The notes beneath the pieces are model-generated. The model was not told the DNA's origin and ran no database searches. It was given only the letters and a program-made list of their open reading frames with translations. Below are positions 62,282 through 64,000 of a stretch of DNA of 64,000 bases, one piece after another. Source of the stretch: UBA7672 sp041166025 (GTDB lineage: Bacteria; Pseudomonadota; Alphaproteobacteria; Caulobacterales; Hyphomonadaceae); the NCBI GenBank assembly GCA_041166025.1, contig JBEAMJ010000028.1, positions 186,001-250,000 of the forward strand, written 5' to 3'. The position numbers and the translations under genes were made by a program. Within the stretch, counting starts at the first letter, position 1. Each line of letters begins with the position of its first letter.

Positions 62282-63952
62282 ATGACACTCACGGACGTCC
62301 TGCTCATCGCAGCCTTGGCAGTCTTCGTTGTCACGTGGTGGATTCGCAAGACGCCTGCCCGCCGCGTCGTCCTGATTGCTTCGGCACTCGCCGCGACGGT
62401 CTTCGGCATCTCCGGCTACATCGATGATCGCTGGCAGGACATCGGCGGAGCAATCGTTGGCGCGATGTTCCTCGCCGGCCTCGGCGGTGTTGTCATCAAG
62501 AATCGCATCACCAGTACGGATCGCACTGGAGGCGTCCCCTGGTTGTCGGGGATATTCATCACGCTTGGCCTGATCGCTTCGGTCACGGCGATCCTGATCT
62601 TCCCCGTCTGGCCGCTGCCAAAGCCTTCCGGCCAATACATTGTTGGCGTGCGATCGTTCGAGATCAGCGATTCAAGCCGCAAGGGAGTTTTCGCAGCAGG
62701 CGCCGACGAGCCGCGCCGCCTGCTTGTCCGTGTCTGGTATCCGGCGCAGGCCGCCCCCGGTGAACCGGCCCCCTATTTTACTCCCGCGGAGATGAAAAGC
62801 ACCGTTCCCTCGATCGGCGGACTGGTCGGTGCGCCATTCTTCTTCAGCTATGTCCGCCACGTGAAGACGAATGCGTTCGCCAATGCCCCACTGCTTGAAG
62901 GCGCACGCGACCTGCCGGCCGTGTTCTACGGCCACGGTTACACGTCGTATCTCAACCAGAACACGGCGCTGATGGAGGAGCTTGCCAGTCACGGCTATGT
63001 GGCCTTCTCGGTCCAGCATACCTACGATTCGGCGGCGACGGCCTTTCCTGATGGCGATGTTGCGCCCATGGACCCGAAACTCACGGAAACGATGACCGAA
63101 GAACCGGGCCGCCCGTCCCAGGCCGATGCGTTCGGCGGCGACACGCTCGACAAGCGGATCGAAGCCGCGCTTGCCTTCCAGGAGTTCGCCGTAAAGACTG
63201 CCAGCCGCATCGCAACCGACAGCACCCGTCACTGGGTCGCGGACCGCATCTTCCTTCACGATACTCTGCAGAACGACCCGCCGCAGGAAATCGCCGAGAT
63301 TGCACAGGCAAGCAATCTCGATCGGGTCGGCGAAGCCGGCATGTCTTTCGGCGGAGCCATCTCGGGCGAGATCTGCATGATCGACACGCGGTGCGCGGCA
63401 GGCGTCAACATGGATGGCGGCAATTTTCCTTTTTCCGCGTTCAATGCAGAGGTCCCTGCGCCTTTTCTGATGCTGCACTCCGACCTTGCCTATCTCTACC
63501 AGGAGATGGAGCGGCCCTTGCCGGATAACACTCCGCCGCGCAGCTTCAACGAGTTTTCCTACGAGCGCATCGCCACCGCGGGCTCCCGATCCGATGTCTA
63601 TCGCCTGTCGCTGAAGGACACGCGGCATCTTGGCCTTTCGGATTCCGCATGGTTCGTGGGCCAGCCCGTGCGGGGCCTCCTGTTCGGCGATGCATCGGCC
63701 GAGACCATGCTCGGCGCGCAGAACGCCTTTATCCGCGGATTTTTCGACAAGCATTTGAAAGGCGAGGCCAATGATTTTCCCGCGAAGCAGCTTGCAGACT
63801 ATGAAGGCAGGGTGATCGCCATTCCGAACGCCGATCTGCAGCGCTGGTGGAACGCCAAGCCCGAGGCGGAACGCGCGGCGCTCGAAACGAGGATTGAGGC
63901 GGCGAAGCCGCGCTATGGCGAGAAGAATCGTTTGGTCGAGACGCCCTTATGA
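62282..63952 (+). CDS. Membrane-anchored alpha/beta hydrolase (PAF acetylhydrolase-like)
   Basis: A 556-residue protein. Three to four N-terminal transmembrane helices (about residues 5-20, 28-46, 58-75, 85-105) precede an alpha/beta hydrolase domain with LLVRVWYPAQ, PAVFYGHGYTSYLNQNTALMEELASHGYVAF and the nucleophile VGEAGMSFGGAISGE (GxSxG). DGGNFPFS and SLKDTRHLGLSD supply the likely Asp and His. This layout is that of platelet-activating-factor acetylhydrolase-like enzymes. It starts 18 bases after the aminotransferase and overlaps the next gene by four bases. Confidence 0.85.
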   Translation: MTLTDVLLIAALAVFVVTWWIRKTPARRVVLIASALAATVFGISGYIDDRWQDIGGAIVGAMFLAGLGGVVIKNRITSTDRTGGVPWLSGIFITLGLIASVTAILIFPVWPLPKPSGQYIVGVRSFEISDSSRKGVFAAGADEPRRLLVRVWYPAQAAPGEPAPYFTPAEMKSTVPSIGGLVGAPFFFSYVRHVKTNAFANAPLLEGARDLPAVFYGHGYTSYLNQNTALMEELASHGYVAFSVQHTYDSAATAFPDGDVAPMDPKLTETMTEEPGRPSQADAFGGDTLDKRIEAALAFQEFAVKTASRIATDSTRHWVADRIFLHDTLQNDPPQEIAEIAQASNLDRVGEAGMSFGGAISGEICMIDTRCAAGVNMDGGNFPFSAFNAEVPAPFLMLHSDLAYLYQEMERPLPDNTPPRSFNEFSYERIATAGSRSDVYRLSLKDTRHLGLSDSAWFVGQPVRGLLFGDASAETMLGAQNAFIRGFFDKHLKGEANDFPAKQLADYEGRVIAIPNADLQRWWNAKPEAERAALETRIEAAKPRYGEKNRLVETPL

Positions 63953-64000
63953 CCCTGGTCGCTCGTGTCTTGCCGGTTGCGATGCTCTTCCTCGCTACCA
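63949..64000 (+). CDS. Start of a gene running off the window (exported protein)
   Basis: ATG 63949 overlaps the hydrolase stop by four bases (ATGA). The 17 visible codons (MTLVARVLPVAMLFLAT) form the start of a signal peptide or membrane helix. Nothing more can be said because the window ends here. Confidence 0.6.
   Translation, partial: MTLVARVLPVAMLFLAT

Overview
The window is about 64 kb of a GC-rich chromosome from an alphaproteobacterium, most likely of the Caulobacterales/Hyphomonadaceae type. The evidence is a MipZ division-plane ATPase, a ClpA/ClpS pair, a type II NADH dehydrogenase, small alphaproteobacterial families (DUF1489, DUF6958-like) and the fatty-acid-synthesis cluster order. 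This placement is inferred from gene content; no rRNA is present. Most of the window is ordinary, densely packed housekeeping sequence. No insertion sequence, prophage or CRISPR array was seen.

Layout. 1-7.7 kb: the tail of an MscS channel, small envelope proteins, an RtcB RNA ligase, a SixA-like phosphatase, a CaCA antiporter preceded by a possible 26-residue membrane peptide, a NUDIX enzyme and a lipoprotein. 7.7-14.9 kb: clpS-clpA, a D,D-carboxypeptidase, mipZ and panC. 15-24 kb: NDH-2, a biotin-dependent carboxylase alpha subunit, DUF3667/DUF817 membrane proteins, a PII protein fused to a ribbon-helix-helix domain, and a response regulator. 24-32 kb: the fabD-fabG-acpP-fabF-mltG-yicC-gmk run, divergent from rpsF-rpsR-rplI. 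32-47 kb: a BlaR-type M56/M23 sensor with its BlaI repressor, amtB, an envelope pair, rplY-pth-ychF, a very large propeller-amidohydrolase, and transporters. 49.7-64 kb: methyltransferases, a ClpP-type protease, apt, hydrolases, mtnP, glpX, a nonsense-interrupted response regulator, an aminotransferase and a membrane hydrolase.

The outstanding region is 47.25-49.7 kb. A TROVE (Ro60/Rsr) gene is preceded by about 0.9 kb with no protein-coding signal. That stretch resolves into six tandem, non-identical RNA units (Y1-Y6, 47558-48463). Each unit closes on itself with a terminal helix carrying one bulged U at the same place, then an asymmetric internal loop (TGAA against about seven bases, usually GNNTGTT), then a second helix. 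The helices differ in sequence between units but keep their pairing, so the pairing is supported by covariation. This is the expected form of Ro-binding Y RNAs. Y3 and Y6 carry complete circularly permuted tRNA modules in the order T-arm, closed acceptor stem, D-arm. In Y6 the acceptor joint even contains an encoded ACCA. Y5 carries a decayed version, and Y1, Y2 and Y4 carry other or degenerate cargo. With RtcB elsewhere in the window, this points to an RNA quality-control and repair system with a multi-member Y-RNA set. The Ro ORF lacks the N-terminal stretch I expect from relatives and has no clear start. It abuts Y6 directly, which raises the question of how, or whether, it is translated.
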